Source: CAWBXL01 sp963837365 (lineage in GTDB: Bacteria > Acidobacteriota > Terriglobia > Terriglobales > Acidobacteriaceae). From it: 64,000 nt of DNA. The notes beneath the pieces were generated by a model. The model did not search any database, had not been told where the DNA came from, and saw only the letters and a program-made list of their open reading frames with translations. A program made the translations under genes and the position numbers. This document shows positions 51,358-59,533 of the stretch, piece after piece. The first letter of the stretch is position 1. Each line of letters begins with the position of its first letter. Location: assembly GCA_963837365.1 (NCBI GenBank), contig CAWIMW010000003.1, positions 434,001-498,000 of the forward strand. Reading direction: 5' to 3'.

Positions 51358-52335
51358 GTGCCAAAATATTCGATCGTCGTCCCCCTGCACAACGAGCAGG
51401 AGAACGTAACCGACCTCTATGACCGCCTGAAGGCCGTCATGGAAGCGAATGCTGAAACGTTCGAATTAGTGTTGGTAGACGACGGCTCTTCCGACCGCAC
51501 GTTCCATCTGCTCCGCGAAATTGCCGCAGTAGATAGCCGGGTAACGGTAGTGCGCTTGCGCCGCAACTTTGGTCAGACCGCCGGGCTTGCTGCCGGTTTC
51601 GACCACGCCCGCGGAGAATACGTCATCGCCATGGACGGCGATCTTCAGCACGATCCCGCCGACATCCCACTGTTCCTGGAAAAAATTGCGGCTGGGTACG
51701 ACATCGTCAGCGGCTGGCGCAAGAATCGTGTGGATAGTTTCTGGCTGCGCCGCATTCCTTCACGCTGCGCCAACTGGCTGATGGCGAAATTTAGCGGCGT
51801 GGACATCCACGACTTCGGTACAACTTTCAAAGCCTACCGTCGCGAGATCCTTGAACAGGTTCCGCTGTACGGAGAACTCCATCGCTTTATCCCGGCATTG
51901 GCATCCTGGCACGGCGCGACGATATGCGAGATTCCGATTTCCAACATCAACCGCGCACGTGGAACTTCACATTACGGTATCTCCCGCACCTTCCGGGTTT
52001 TCTTTGACCTGCTGACGATTCGCTTTTTGCTGCGCTACCTGTCGCGTCCATTACATTTCTTCGGCACCGCAGGAATGCTGAGCATTCTGTCCGGTTCCGG
52101 AATCGTAGGCTGGCTGATGGTGGAGAAGTTCCTGCGGCATTACGACGTAATGACCAAGCACGGGCCTTTGACAATTTTTGCGGCAGTATTGTTGCTGGCT
52201 GGCTTGAATTTATTGGCAATCGGCCTTCTTGGCGAAATGCAGGTCCGCCACTACCACGAACCCACGCGTCGCGCTCCATATTCGGTTGACCGTGTCCTCC
52301 GCGCCCAAAGCGAAGAGCACAGCGTTTCGGAATAG
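51358..52335 (+). CDS. Family 2 glycosyltransferase (dolichol-phosphate-mannose/ArnC type)
   Basis: 325 residues from a GTG at 51358. The GT-A start is YSIVVPLHNEQENV, then VLVDDGSSDRTFHLL, MDGDLQHDPADIPLFL with the metal-binding D-x-D, and DFGTTFKAYRREIL as in ArnC/DPM1. Two membrane helices near the C-terminus (about 230-250 and 265-290) match the DPMS/ArnC type, which transfers sugars to polyprenyl phosphate at the inner membrane. The in-frame extension to 51205 spans two hairpins and lacks support. Confidence 0.9.
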   Translation: MPKYSIVVPLHNEQENVTDLYDRLKAVMEANAETFELVLVDDGSSDRTFHLLREIAAVDSRVTVVRLRRNFGQTAGLAAGFDHARGEYVIAMDGDLQHDPADIPLFLEKIAAGYDIVSGWRKNRVDSFWLRRIPSRCANWLMAKFSGVDIHDFGTTFKAYRREILEQVPLYGELHRFIPALASWHGATICEIPISNINRARGTSHYGISRTFRVFFDLLTIRFLLRYLSRPLHFFGTAGMLSILSGSGIVGWLMVEKFLRHYDVMTKHGPLTIFAAVLLLAGLNLLAIGLLGEMQVRHYHEPTRRAPYSVDRVLRAQSEEHSVSE

Positions 52336-52527
52336 ATATTCCCTCCCAACATTCAATCTGTCATCCCGAGTCCTGCTTCGACAGCCTCGCTGTCTAAGCG
52401 GCAAGCACAGCCTATTTTGATGTAGACTCCCTTAAACACGCAGGCCCTGCTTGCGCAAAACTGGGATTGAACTTTGAATATGAATCCGAAATAGCCTGGG
52501 CGACATCTTTATGGAAAAGAGGGTGTC

Positions 52528-53029
52528 ATGATTCTCGGCATGTCCACAGCGACGTACACTTTGCTGCACGTTGTAATCAGTCTGATTGGAATCGGCTCGG
52601 GGTTAGTCGTGATTTATGGACTGCTTGTCGCAAAACCATTAAATGGCATCACTGCGATTTTTCTGATCACCACGGTGCTGACCAGCGTCACCGGATTCGG
52701 CTTCCCGTTTGAGCACCTGCTTCCCTCTCACAAGGTTGGAATTATTTCGCTGGTTCTTTTAGCCATTGCGATTATCGGGAAATACACATTCCATCTCGCC
52801 GGGGCCTGGCGCTGGATTTATGTGGTCACCGCCATGATGGCTCTCTACCTGAATGTCTTTGTTCTTGATTATCCAGTTTTTCGAAAAGGTGCCCGCTTTG
52901 AAGGCACTGGCTCCGAAACAAAGCGAACCGCCTTTTGCGGTCACGCAATTGGCCGTACTCGTAACGTTTATTGTGCTGACCATTTTTGCGGTAAAAAAGT
53001 TCCGGATCGCGGCGGGTCGCGTAGCCTAA
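52528..53029 (+). pseudogene. Frameshifted four-helix membrane protein
   Basis: Translation runs from ATG 52528 (about 112 residues; LHVVISLIGIGSGLVVIYGLL, then FLITTVLTSVTGFGFPFEHLL, and others) and then changes frame near 52865-52866. In the +1 frame the family-typical end continues: FFEKVPALKALAPKQSEPPF, then LAVLVTFIVLTIFAVKKF and the stop at 53027-53029. Deleting one T in CTTGA restores a single open frame. The original frame continues into unrelated sequence with Cys and His residues. Either a recent mutation, a sequencing error or programmed frameshifting. The family (about 167 residues, four helices) has unknown function. Confidence 0.75.
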
Positions 53030-53072
53030 TTCATCATTACGTTGCTATAAACGTTCTGACACCTAAAGAAAA

Positions 53073-54740
53073 ATGTCCTCTATACCTAGCGCTCTTGATG
53101 CCAATACACAGGCTTTTCCGACGCTGACTGAAGCGCAAATTGACCGGATACGTTATGCCGGCAAGCTGCGCAAGGTCAGTGTCGGCGATATTTTGTTTGA
53201 GCCCGATGATACCGAGGTCCCCTTCTTTGTACTGCTCACAGGCAGTATGGAGATCGTACAGCCAACCATTGACGGTGACCGCGCAGTAGCGACCCACGGT
53301 CCCCGAGGCTTCACTGGGGAAATCACCATGATTTCCGGGCAACGCTGCCTGGTGCGCGGGCGGGTGACAGAGGCAGGTGAGTTTCTCCAGCTCAGCGGAC
53401 AGGAGTTCCGCTCGGTGATCGCGAAGGACGCACAGCTCAGCGAAATCTTCATGCGGGCTTTTATCCTGCGCCGCCTGGCCCTGATTAGTACAGGCCAGGG
53501 CAATGCCATTGTGATGGGTTCGCGGCACTGCTCCGGCACTTTGCGCCTGCGCGAATTTCTTAGCCGGAATTCCTATCCGTACACCTACATCGATCTTGAT
53601 AGCGATAAGACCTCGCAGGAACTGCTGGACCGGTTTGAAGTTCAACTTAAGGATGTTCCGGTGGTCATCTGCAACGGCCGCACTGTCTTGCGCAATCCAT
53701 CGCCACAGGAACTGGCCGATTGTCTCGGGTTCAATGCCAGCATCAGTAAGACCCAAATCCGCGACGTGATCATCGTAGGCGCGGGCCCTTCGGGCCTGGC
53801 CGCCGCGGTCTATGCTGCATCGGAGGGACTCGACGCTTTGGTGATTGAAACCGAAGCTCCCGGTGGACAGGCGGGGTCGAGTTCCAAAATTGAAAACTAT
53901 TTGGGATTTCCTACCGGCGTTTCCGGGCAGGAGCTGGCATCGCGTGCGCTCACACAAGCCCAGAAGTTTGGCGCGAAGATGATGGTGGCACACAGCGTGG
54001 TGCAGTTGAACTGCAAGAACCGGCCTTACGAAGTGGTCCTGGACAATGGAAGCGTGCTGGCGGCTCGTTCTGTGATCATCTCCACCGGCGCGCAGTATAA
54101 GAAGCCCCATATCGCAAACCTGAAAGATTTTGAGGGCCGGGGAATCTACTACGGGGCCACTTACATGGAAGCACAACTTTGTGAAGGCCAGGACGTCGTC
54201 ATTGTGGGTGGCGCAAACTCTGCCGGGCAAGCGGCCGTTTACCTCGCTCAAACCGCGCGCAGGGTTTACATGCTGGTGCGCTCAGAGTTGTCTGAGACCA
54301 TGTCGCGGTATTTGATTCACCGCATTACCGGAAACCCAAAGATTGAACTCCACCAACATACCGAGATTGTGGGCATGGAGGGTAACGGAGAGTTAAGGCA
54401 GGTTACCTGGACTGACCGAGCCGCAGGGGAAACATCCACGCACGACATTCGCCACGCATTCATGATGACGGGGGCATCGCCGCGCACAACTTGGTTGCAA
54501 GGATGTGTCGCAATGGATGACAAGGGCTTTATTCTGACCGGGCGGGACCTCGAGTCCTCTGCCGATTTCGCCCGGGCCGCCTGGCCCCTACAGCGTGCTC
54601 CGCAGATGCTCGAGACCAGTCTGCCGGGGGTGTTTGCTGTCGGTGATGTGCGCTCGGGTAATGTAAAGCGCGTGGCTTCCGCTGTCGGAGAAGGCGCAAT
54701 CGCGATCCATCTCGTACATCGGGCGCTTGCAGAACTGTAA
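53073..54740 (+). CDS. cNMP-binding - glutaredoxin-like - thioredoxin-reductase-like fusion
   Basis: 555 residues in three parts. Residues 20-135 follow the Crp-type cyclic-nucleotide-binding barrel (FVLLTGSMEIVQ, then GPRGFTGEITMISGQ). Residues 145-222 look like a thioredoxin fold with a single Cys (GSRHCSGTLRLREFL, then DVPVVICNG). Residues 230-555 are a thioredoxin-reductase-type flavoprotein: FAD site GAGPSG (236-241), APGGQAG, NAD(P)H site VVIVGGANSAGQAA (375-388), and the C-terminal FAVGDVRSG. The redox CxxC of thioredoxin reductase is replaced by Gly361-Ala-Thr-Tyr364. It may be a nucleotide-regulated FAD enzyme with another electron route. Confidence 0.88.
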   Translation: MSSIPSALDANTQAFPTLTEAQIDRIRYAGKLRKVSVGDILFEPDDTEVPFFVLLTGSMEIVQPTIDGDRAVATHGPRGFTGEITMISGQRCLVRGRVTEAGEFLQLSGQEFRSVIAKDAQLSEIFMRAFILRRLALISTGQGNAIVMGSRHCSGTLRLREFLSRNSYPYTYIDLDSDKTSQELLDRFEVQLKDVPVVICNGRTVLRNPSPQELADCLGFNASISKTQIRDVIIVGAGPSGLAAAVYAASEGLDALVIETEAPGGQAGSSSKIENYLGFPTGVSGQELASRALTQAQKFGAKMMVAHSVVQLNCKNRPYEVVLDNGSVLAARSVIISTGAQYKKPHIANLKDFEGRGIYYGATYMEAQLCEGQDVVIVGGANSAGQAAVYLAQTARRVYMLVRSELSETMSRYLIHRITGNPKIELHQHTEIVGMEGNGELRQVTWTDRAAGETSTHDIRHAFMMTGASPRTTWLQGCVAMDDKGFILTGRDLESSADFARAAWPLQRAPQMLETSLPGVFAVGDVRSGNVKRVASAVGEGAIAIHLVHRALAEL

Positions 54741-55266
54741 ATAGGTAGTACCCAACTACTTTAAGAACTTGCCTTGCTCAGGCTCCGTAAACGCCTGGCG
54801 GAGTTGCTCCTGCGTGTTCATTACGATTTTCATCTGAGAACCGAGAACGATAATCTGAGAACTGAAATTCATCCAGGTTTAGCGAGCGCGGCGCAAATAG
54901 CAGTTGTCAGATTTCAGTTCTCGGTTCTCAGTGCGGTATCTAATTATTGTTTTTTCCCGGCTCCGCGGTTTCTCTCGCATACTCAGATTCAACAAAACGC
55001 TTTCAAGTTTGTCAGGCTCGACTGCCAGAACACACGGTACTGCGTCAACCATGAATCCACAGTCTTCAACGGCCCCGGGTTGAGTTGGTAAAAGCGGTTC
55101 GTCCCTCGCGGTGCTCCTTCACCATGTAACCGAACGGTGACGCATAATGTGTAGCTATATAGAATTTTTCTGGCGATTAGATTCATCGGGCTCCGCCCAC
55201 ACGAATGCCAATAAAACGAGTAAGATGGAAAACGTTTTGCGTCTTCAAATCACCTGAGGGAAGTCC
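54741..55266. other. Gene-free stretch with TTCTCAG-type inverted repeat
   Basis: 526 nt between the fusion gene and the beta-glucosidase gene. CTGAGAACCGAGAAC (54834-54848) is perfectly complementary to GTTCTCGGTTCTCAG (54917-54931), 68 nt apart, and AGAACTGAAAT (54858-54868) matches ATTTCAGTTCT (54911-54921). Related TTCTCAG-rich sequence occurs near 320-345 and 63757-63796. No convincing gene is present. Confidence 0.55.
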
Positions 55267-57483
55267 ATGTCGCCTATTCGCTCAACTGTACTAGTTGTCT
55301 ACCTTCTTGCCAGTACTCTATGCGTTCCCTTCGTTGCCGCTCAATCCCACCCCTGGATGAACACCAGCCTGTCGCCGGATGAACGGGCATCCATGGTGGT
55401 CAAAGAAATGACCCTGGATGAAAAGATCAGCCTGTTGCACGGAACCGGCCACCCCGGCCTGGGTCCGATGAGTCCGCTGTCCACCGGCTCGAACGGTGGA
55501 GCGGGATACGTTGTCGGCATCCCCCGGCTGGGCATTCCCGGCATTCAGATGTCTGACGCGGCATACGGGGTGAGGTCCAGCGGACAAAACGGGCGCTACT
55601 CCACCGCGCTTCCCTGCAACCTGGGAGCGGCGGCCAGTTGGGACCTGGATGGCGCCTATGAGTATGGGGCCCTGATTGGGCGTGAATTGCGCGACCAGGG
55701 TTTCAACATGTCGCTCGGCGGCGGGGTGAACGTGACTCGCGAACCACGCAACGGACGCAACTTTGAATATCTGGGCGAAGATCCCATTCTTGCCGGCAAG
55801 CTGGTGGGGCAGATCATCAAGGGAACCCAGGACCAGCATGTTCTCGGTGACATCAAGCATTACGCGGTCAACGATCAGGAGAGCGGCCGCAACGCGGTAA
55901 ACGTCAACATTGAAGAGCGCTCCATGCGCGAGACAGACCTGCTGGCTTTCGAGATCGGCATTCGCGATGGCAATCCCGCTGGAGTCATGTGTTCCTACAA
56001 TCGCGTCAATGGCGAGTACGCCTGCGATAACAAATATCTGCTCACCGATGTATTAAAAAACGACTGGAAGTTTCCCGGCTTCGTTTTGTCCGATTGGGGA
56101 GCGGCGCACAGCATTGCCAAAGCATCCGCCGCTGGGATGGACCATGAGCAACCCAACGAATATTTCTACGGCGAAGCACTCAAGAAGGCGGTCGAAGCGG
56201 GCCAGGTTCCGATGTCTGAGGTTGACGATCATGTCCACCGCATTGTTCGTTCAATGTTTGCCACAGGAGTGATTGATGATCCGCCACAGAAGGCGGTTGC
56301 GGATGTGATGGGCGGATTTGAGATCGCCCGGCACATCGAGGAAAACAGCATTGTGTTGCTCAAGAACGACAAAAAGCAGTTGCCGCTGGATGCTTCCAAA
56401 ATAAAGTCCATTGCTCTGATCGGTTCTCACGCGGATGTGGGGATGATCTCGGGCGGCGGTTCAGCGCAAGTCGATCCTCCGGGTGGTAATGCAATCATGC
56501 CTCCCGGAAAAGGGGCCACCCAGTGGGGGCACCCAGTGTGGTTCCCTACTTCGCCTATGAAATCCATACAGGCGAAAGCTCCGAATGCGAAGATCACCTA
56601 CAACGCGGGCACTGATTTGAATTCAGCCGCTGATGCAGCCAAAGGAGCCGATGTCGCCATCGTGTTTGGATCACGCTGGGAGTCGGAAGGCCAAGACTCG
56701 AAGAGCATGTCTTTGCCTGACAATCAAGACGATCTGATTGCCCGCGTGGCCGCGGTAAATCCTCGAACGATTGTAGTTCTCGAAACGGGCAATCCGGTCA
56801 CCATGCCGTGGGTGGACAAAGTCAACGGCATCGTTGAAGCCTGGTTTGCCGGCAGCAGTGGCTCGGATGCGCTGGCCAACATTTTGTTTGGAGACGTGAA
56901 TCCGAGTGGGAAGTTGCCCATCACCTTCCCCAAGAGCGAAGCCGACCTGCCGCACCAGGCGATTGTGCAACCTCCGCCGGGTACCTATCCTCCGCCGGGA
57001 GACCGCGAACACTGGAGGAAGGCTCTGGAAGGATTTCCCGCGTTCCAGACAACCTACGATGAAGGCTTGAAAGTAGGCTACAAGTGGTACGACGCAGAGA
57101 AAAAGCCGGTGCTGTTTCCCTTCGGTTATGGCTTGTCTTACACCACCTACGCTTATTCTAATGTGAAGGCAACCTCGGGCGATCACGTTCGCGTGAGCTT
57201 TACGTTGAAAAACACCGGAAGCCGCGCGGGAGAGGAAATCGCGCAAGTGTACGCTGCGCTGCCCGCTAGCGCCGGAGAACCACCTAAGCGGCTCGTAGGC
57301 TGGAGCCGGGTGAAGCTGAATCCTGGAGAGAGTAAAGAAGTTACCGTGGATGTCGAGCCGTTATTTCTTTATGTATTTAATACGGACCAGCATGTCTGGC
57401 AGAGGCCGGCGGGAGAATACACCTTTATGGTGGGAGGCTCATCGCAGAGCCTGCCACTGAAGGCAGCGATTAGTTTGAAGTAG
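55267..57483 (+). CDS. Secreted GH3 beta-glucosidase
   Basis: 738 residues with a signal peptide (about 1-25). The GH3 TIM barrel carries GFVLSDWGAAHS, whose Asp is the catalytic nucleophile, and the earlier KHYAVNDQESGRN and RSMRETDLLAFE motifs. The second alpha/beta domain (VAIVFGSRWESEGQDSKSM) and the C-terminal fibronectin-like domain (FGYGLSYTTYAYSNV, then GEEIAQVYAALP) complete the usual layout. It hydrolyses terminal beta-linked glucose from oligosaccharides outside the cytoplasm. An intrinsic terminator follows. Confidence 0.93.
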   Translation: MSPIRSTVLVVYLLASTLCVPFVAAQSHPWMNTSLSPDERASMVVKEMTLDEKISLLHGTGHPGLGPMSPLSTGSNGGAGYVVGIPRLGIPGIQMSDAAYGVRSSGQNGRYSTALPCNLGAAASWDLDGAYEYGALIGRELRDQGFNMSLGGGVNVTREPRNGRNFEYLGEDPILAGKLVGQIIKGTQDQHVLGDIKHYAVNDQESGRNAVNVNIEERSMRETDLLAFEIGIRDGNPAGVMCSYNRVNGEYACDNKYLLTDVLKNDWKFPGFVLSDWGAAHSIAKASAAGMDHEQPNEYFYGEALKKAVEAGQVPMSEVDDHVHRIVRSMFATGVIDDPPQKAVADVMGGFEIARHIEENSIVLLKNDKKQLPLDASKIKSIALIGSHADVGMISGGGSAQVDPPGGNAIMPPGKGATQWGHPVWFPTSPMKSIQAKAPNAKITYNAGTDLNSAADAAKGADVAIVFGSRWESEGQDSKSMSLPDNQDDLIARVAAVNPRTIVVLETGNPVTMPWVDKVNGIVEAWFAGSSGSDALANILFGDVNPSGKLPITFPKSEADLPHQAIVQPPPGTYPPPGDREHWRKALEGFPAFQTTYDEGLKVGYKWYDAEKKPVLFPFGYGLSYTTYAYSNVKATSGDHVRVSFTLKNTGSRAGEEIAQVYAALPASAGEPPKRLVGWSRVKLNPGESKEVTVDVEPLFLYVFNTDQHVWQRPAGEYTFMVGGSSQSLPLKAAISLK

Positions 57484-57504
57484 GTCCTTACTAGATTCAT
57501 TGCA

Positions 57505-57528
57505 GGGCGGCTGCATGCCGCCCTTTTT
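57505..57528 (+). terminator. Intrinsic terminator after the GH3 gene
   Basis: GGGCGGC (57505-57511) pairs with GCCGCCC (57517-57523) and is followed by TTTTTATTT. It begins 21 nt after the GH3 stop codon. Confidence 0.9.
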
Positions 57529-57557
57529 ATTTGGCACGTAGGGCTGGGCGGTTGCTC

Positions 57558-58616
57558 TCACCGCCCTCCAAACCAATCCGCTACAACTTTAATCTCTCCG
57601 CCTTTGAAAATTCTTACGTATAGCAATCCTCTGGCGGTAGGGTTCTTGCCGACTTGGTTCTTAATCGCAAGTGGAGGCGCCACCCATGTTTTGTTTGCCA
57701 CACATTCCGATCCGCGCTCGACCAGATCATGCGTAGCGGCCGTAGACCCGTAGAAACCACGATTTGAATCATGAAAATGCCCGGCAAAGATGCCGATGAC
57801 CTTATCGCTGCAAGCCGCAGCGATCCATTTTTTACGGACCGGGTCTGTGATTGTCCACGAATTTGCCTCGCGAAACGGATCGATCAAGTCGGGAATGTGA
57901 GTGAACAGCAAGATCGAGTCGTTCGATGGGTCGAAAACCAGTTTTCGCAATGAAGAGATTTCCGCATCGGGGCAGCCCTCTTCCGCAGGGGAACAACCTT
58001 CGTAGTTTTCTGCCTTTTTAAAACTGGCCGAATTGAGGCCGGCAAGACGGAACCCATTGACCATAATTGTGTTCACGGTCCGGAGCTCGGTAATCGTCAC
58101 GGGCGAAGCCAATTTCGTCAGCGCCGACTGAACAAATCCCACAAAACACGAAGGACGGCGCACATCGGCCACTAACTCATCTTCAAGGTCGTTGTTGCCG
58201 GGTACGAAATAGACGGTGCTGACCTTCAACGTCGCCAATGCTTCAGCAATCTTATCGACCGCCCAATCCTTCGAAATGGGGGGCAGCCCGAGCGGGTTCA
58301 CTTTGGTTGGATGAACACCGCATTCTTTGCTCAGTTCAACATTGCTCAGTCCGAGATCACCCGTGTAAACCACAAAATCAATATGCTTGCCTGCCTCCAC
58401 CATCCCATTAATTTCCTTCACTGCCCAGTACAGCGAAAACCAATCGTCGCTTACGCTCTGGTAACCCGAGTCCGTGCTCTGTTTCCAACCATCATCAAAC
58501 ACATGCGCATCGGTAATTTGAACAAAAGCCAAAATCGGTTTGTCCTGGGAAAAGGAAAAACAACAGAAGAGAACTATCAGAGGCAAGATTCTGGACGAAC
58601 GCACGACAACCTCCAC
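57558..58616 (-). CDS. Secreted calcineurin-like metallophosphoesterase
   Basis: 352 residues with a signal peptide (about 1-23). Metallophosphoesterase motifs appear in order: FVQITDAHVFDDG (D-x-H), DFVVYTGDLGLSN (GD), YFVPGNNDLED (GNxD), LLFTHIPDL (H) and GIFAGHFHDS (GHxH). This binds two metal ions and cleaves a phosphoester, such as sphingomyelin-like lipids or nucleotides, in the periplasm. A pair of Cys residues (CSPAEEGC) may form a disulfide. Convergent with the GH3 gene. Confidence 0.88.
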   Translation of the reverse strand: MEVVVRSSRILPLIVLFCCFSFSQDKPILAFVQITDAHVFDDGWKQSTDSGYQSVSDDWFSLYWAVKEINGMVEAGKHIDFVVYTGDLGLSNVELSKECGVHPTKVNPLGLPPISKDWAVDKIAEALATLKVSTVYFVPGNNDLEDELVADVRRPSCFVGFVQSALTKLASPVTITELRTVNTIMVNGFRLAGLNSASFKKAENYEGCSPAEEGCPDAEISSLRKLVFDPSNDSILLFTHIPDLIDPFREANSWTITDPVRKKWIAAACSDKVIGIFAGHFHDSNRGFYGSTAATHDLVERGSECVANKTWVAPPLAIKNQVGKNPTARGLLYVRIFKGGEIKVVADWFGGR

Positions 58617-58648
58617 ACTGTGGCCAGCATGATAGCACCGCCTGGTGG

Positions 58649-59215
58649 TTAGGATTTGTTGCCGTTTTCCACGACATCCAGAAATACGCGATGAATTCGC
58701 GTGTCGTCCGAAAGTTCGGGGTGAAAGGTCGCCGCCATGGTCTTGCCCTGGCGGACGGCGACGGGGTCATTCCCTTCGGTAGCTAAGACTTCAACATCGT
58801 TCCCCACGCGCTCGATTTTCGGCGCGCGGATGAACACCATCTCAATCGGTGAACCCGCAAACTTCCCTTCCCGGATGGAGCTTTCCAGCTGCCGGCCGTA
58901 AGCATTACGGCGAATACGAATGTCCAGCGCTCCAAGTCCTGCCTGTTTGGGGTTTTCGACTTCCCTAGCCAACAGAATGGCGCCGGCGCAGGTCCCGAAT
59001 GTCGGTTTGGTGTGGACGAATTGTTTTAGTTTCTCGAATCCGGCCTCACCCAAGAGCTTAAGAAAAGTACTGGATTCGCCTCCGGGAATGATTAGGCCGT
59101 CGATTCCGTCAAGTTGCTCGGGCCTTTTAACCAGCAGAACTTCGGCCCCTAACTCTTCCAGCCGGCGGCGGTGCGCATCAAAATCACCTTGCAGGGCCAG
59201 TACTCCGATTTTCAT
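58649..59215 (-). CDS. pdxT: Pyridoxal 5'-phosphate synthase glutaminase subunit
   Basis: 188 residues from the ATG at 59215. Start MKIGVLALQGDFDAHRRRL and IPGGESSTFLKLL are hallmarks. The nucleophile Cys lies in FGTCAGAILLA, and the His/Glu pair in FHPELSDD. PdxT releases ammonia from glutamine and hands it to PdxS in the PLP synthase complex. The gene is on the same strand as pdxS but is separated by 920 nt holding the RAYT locus. An in-frame extension to 59308 runs into the RAYT duplicate and is not used. Confidence 0.92.
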   Translation of the reverse strand: MKIGVLALQGDFDAHRRRLEELGAEVLLVKRPEQLDGIDGLIIPGGESSTFLKLLGEAGFEKLKQFVHTKPTFGTCAGAILLAREVENPKQAGLGALDIRIRRNAYGRQLESSIREGKFAGSPIEMVFIRAPKIERVGNDVEVLATEGNDPVAVRQGKTMAATFHPELSDDTRIHRVFLDVVENGNKS

Positions 59216-59251
59216 CACCCGAAGTTTCATTACCGTCATTTTACATTTTGT

Positions 59252-59420
59252 TATGATTTCAATGTTTGGACGGAGAAGAAGCGGATTGAGAAGCTGCGCT
59301 ACATTCATCGCAATCCGGTGGAGCGCGGGTTGGCGGCCTCGCCTGAGTTCTGGCGGTGGAGAAGTTTTCGCTGGTATAGCTGTGGCGAGGCAGGTCCGGT
59401 GCGGATCGATGATAGGGATT
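59252..59420 (+). pseudogene. Duplicated 3' part of the RAYT transposase (remnant)
   Basis: 59252-59417 matches 59921-60087 over about 166 nt with only scattered differences. Translated, it reads FNVWTEKKRIEKLRYIHRNP then GLAASPEFWRW, the C-terminal end of the RAYT including its conserved Tyr, but it has no start or N-terminal part. It lies 36 nt upstream of the pdxT start codon. In this copy the frame is intact where the second copy is shifted by one base. Confidence 0.8.
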
Positions 59421-59433
59421 CCACTAAGGAAAT

Positions 59434-59472
59434 GGGTGCCCTAGGTCTCGCCGGTTTTGCGAGACCTGGGAG
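59434..59472 (+). repeat. REP-like palindrome, copy 1
   Basis: 39-nt element beginning GGGTGCCCTAGGTCTCGC, with a stem CCTAGGTCTCGC (59440-59451) against GCGAGACCTGGG (59459-59470). It is identical to the reverse complement of 59832-59870 except for two bases. It lies 62 nt upstream of the RAYT start. Confidence 0.88.
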
Positions 59473-59533
59473 TAGCCACACGGAATGTTCATTCGTCACA
59501 GACATCCTCCTCCCGACTTCTTAATCTCGTCTC

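Noticed and set aside
53030..53127. Continuation of the unshifted frame of the 52528 membrane protein
   Set aside because: It reads into the start of the next gene and has no family resemblance; the +1 frame gives the proper end.
53037..54251. 404-codon minus-strand frame opposite the flavoprotein fusion
   Set aside because: The plus-strand gene has clear cNMP, FAD and NAD(P)H motifs; the antisense translation has none.
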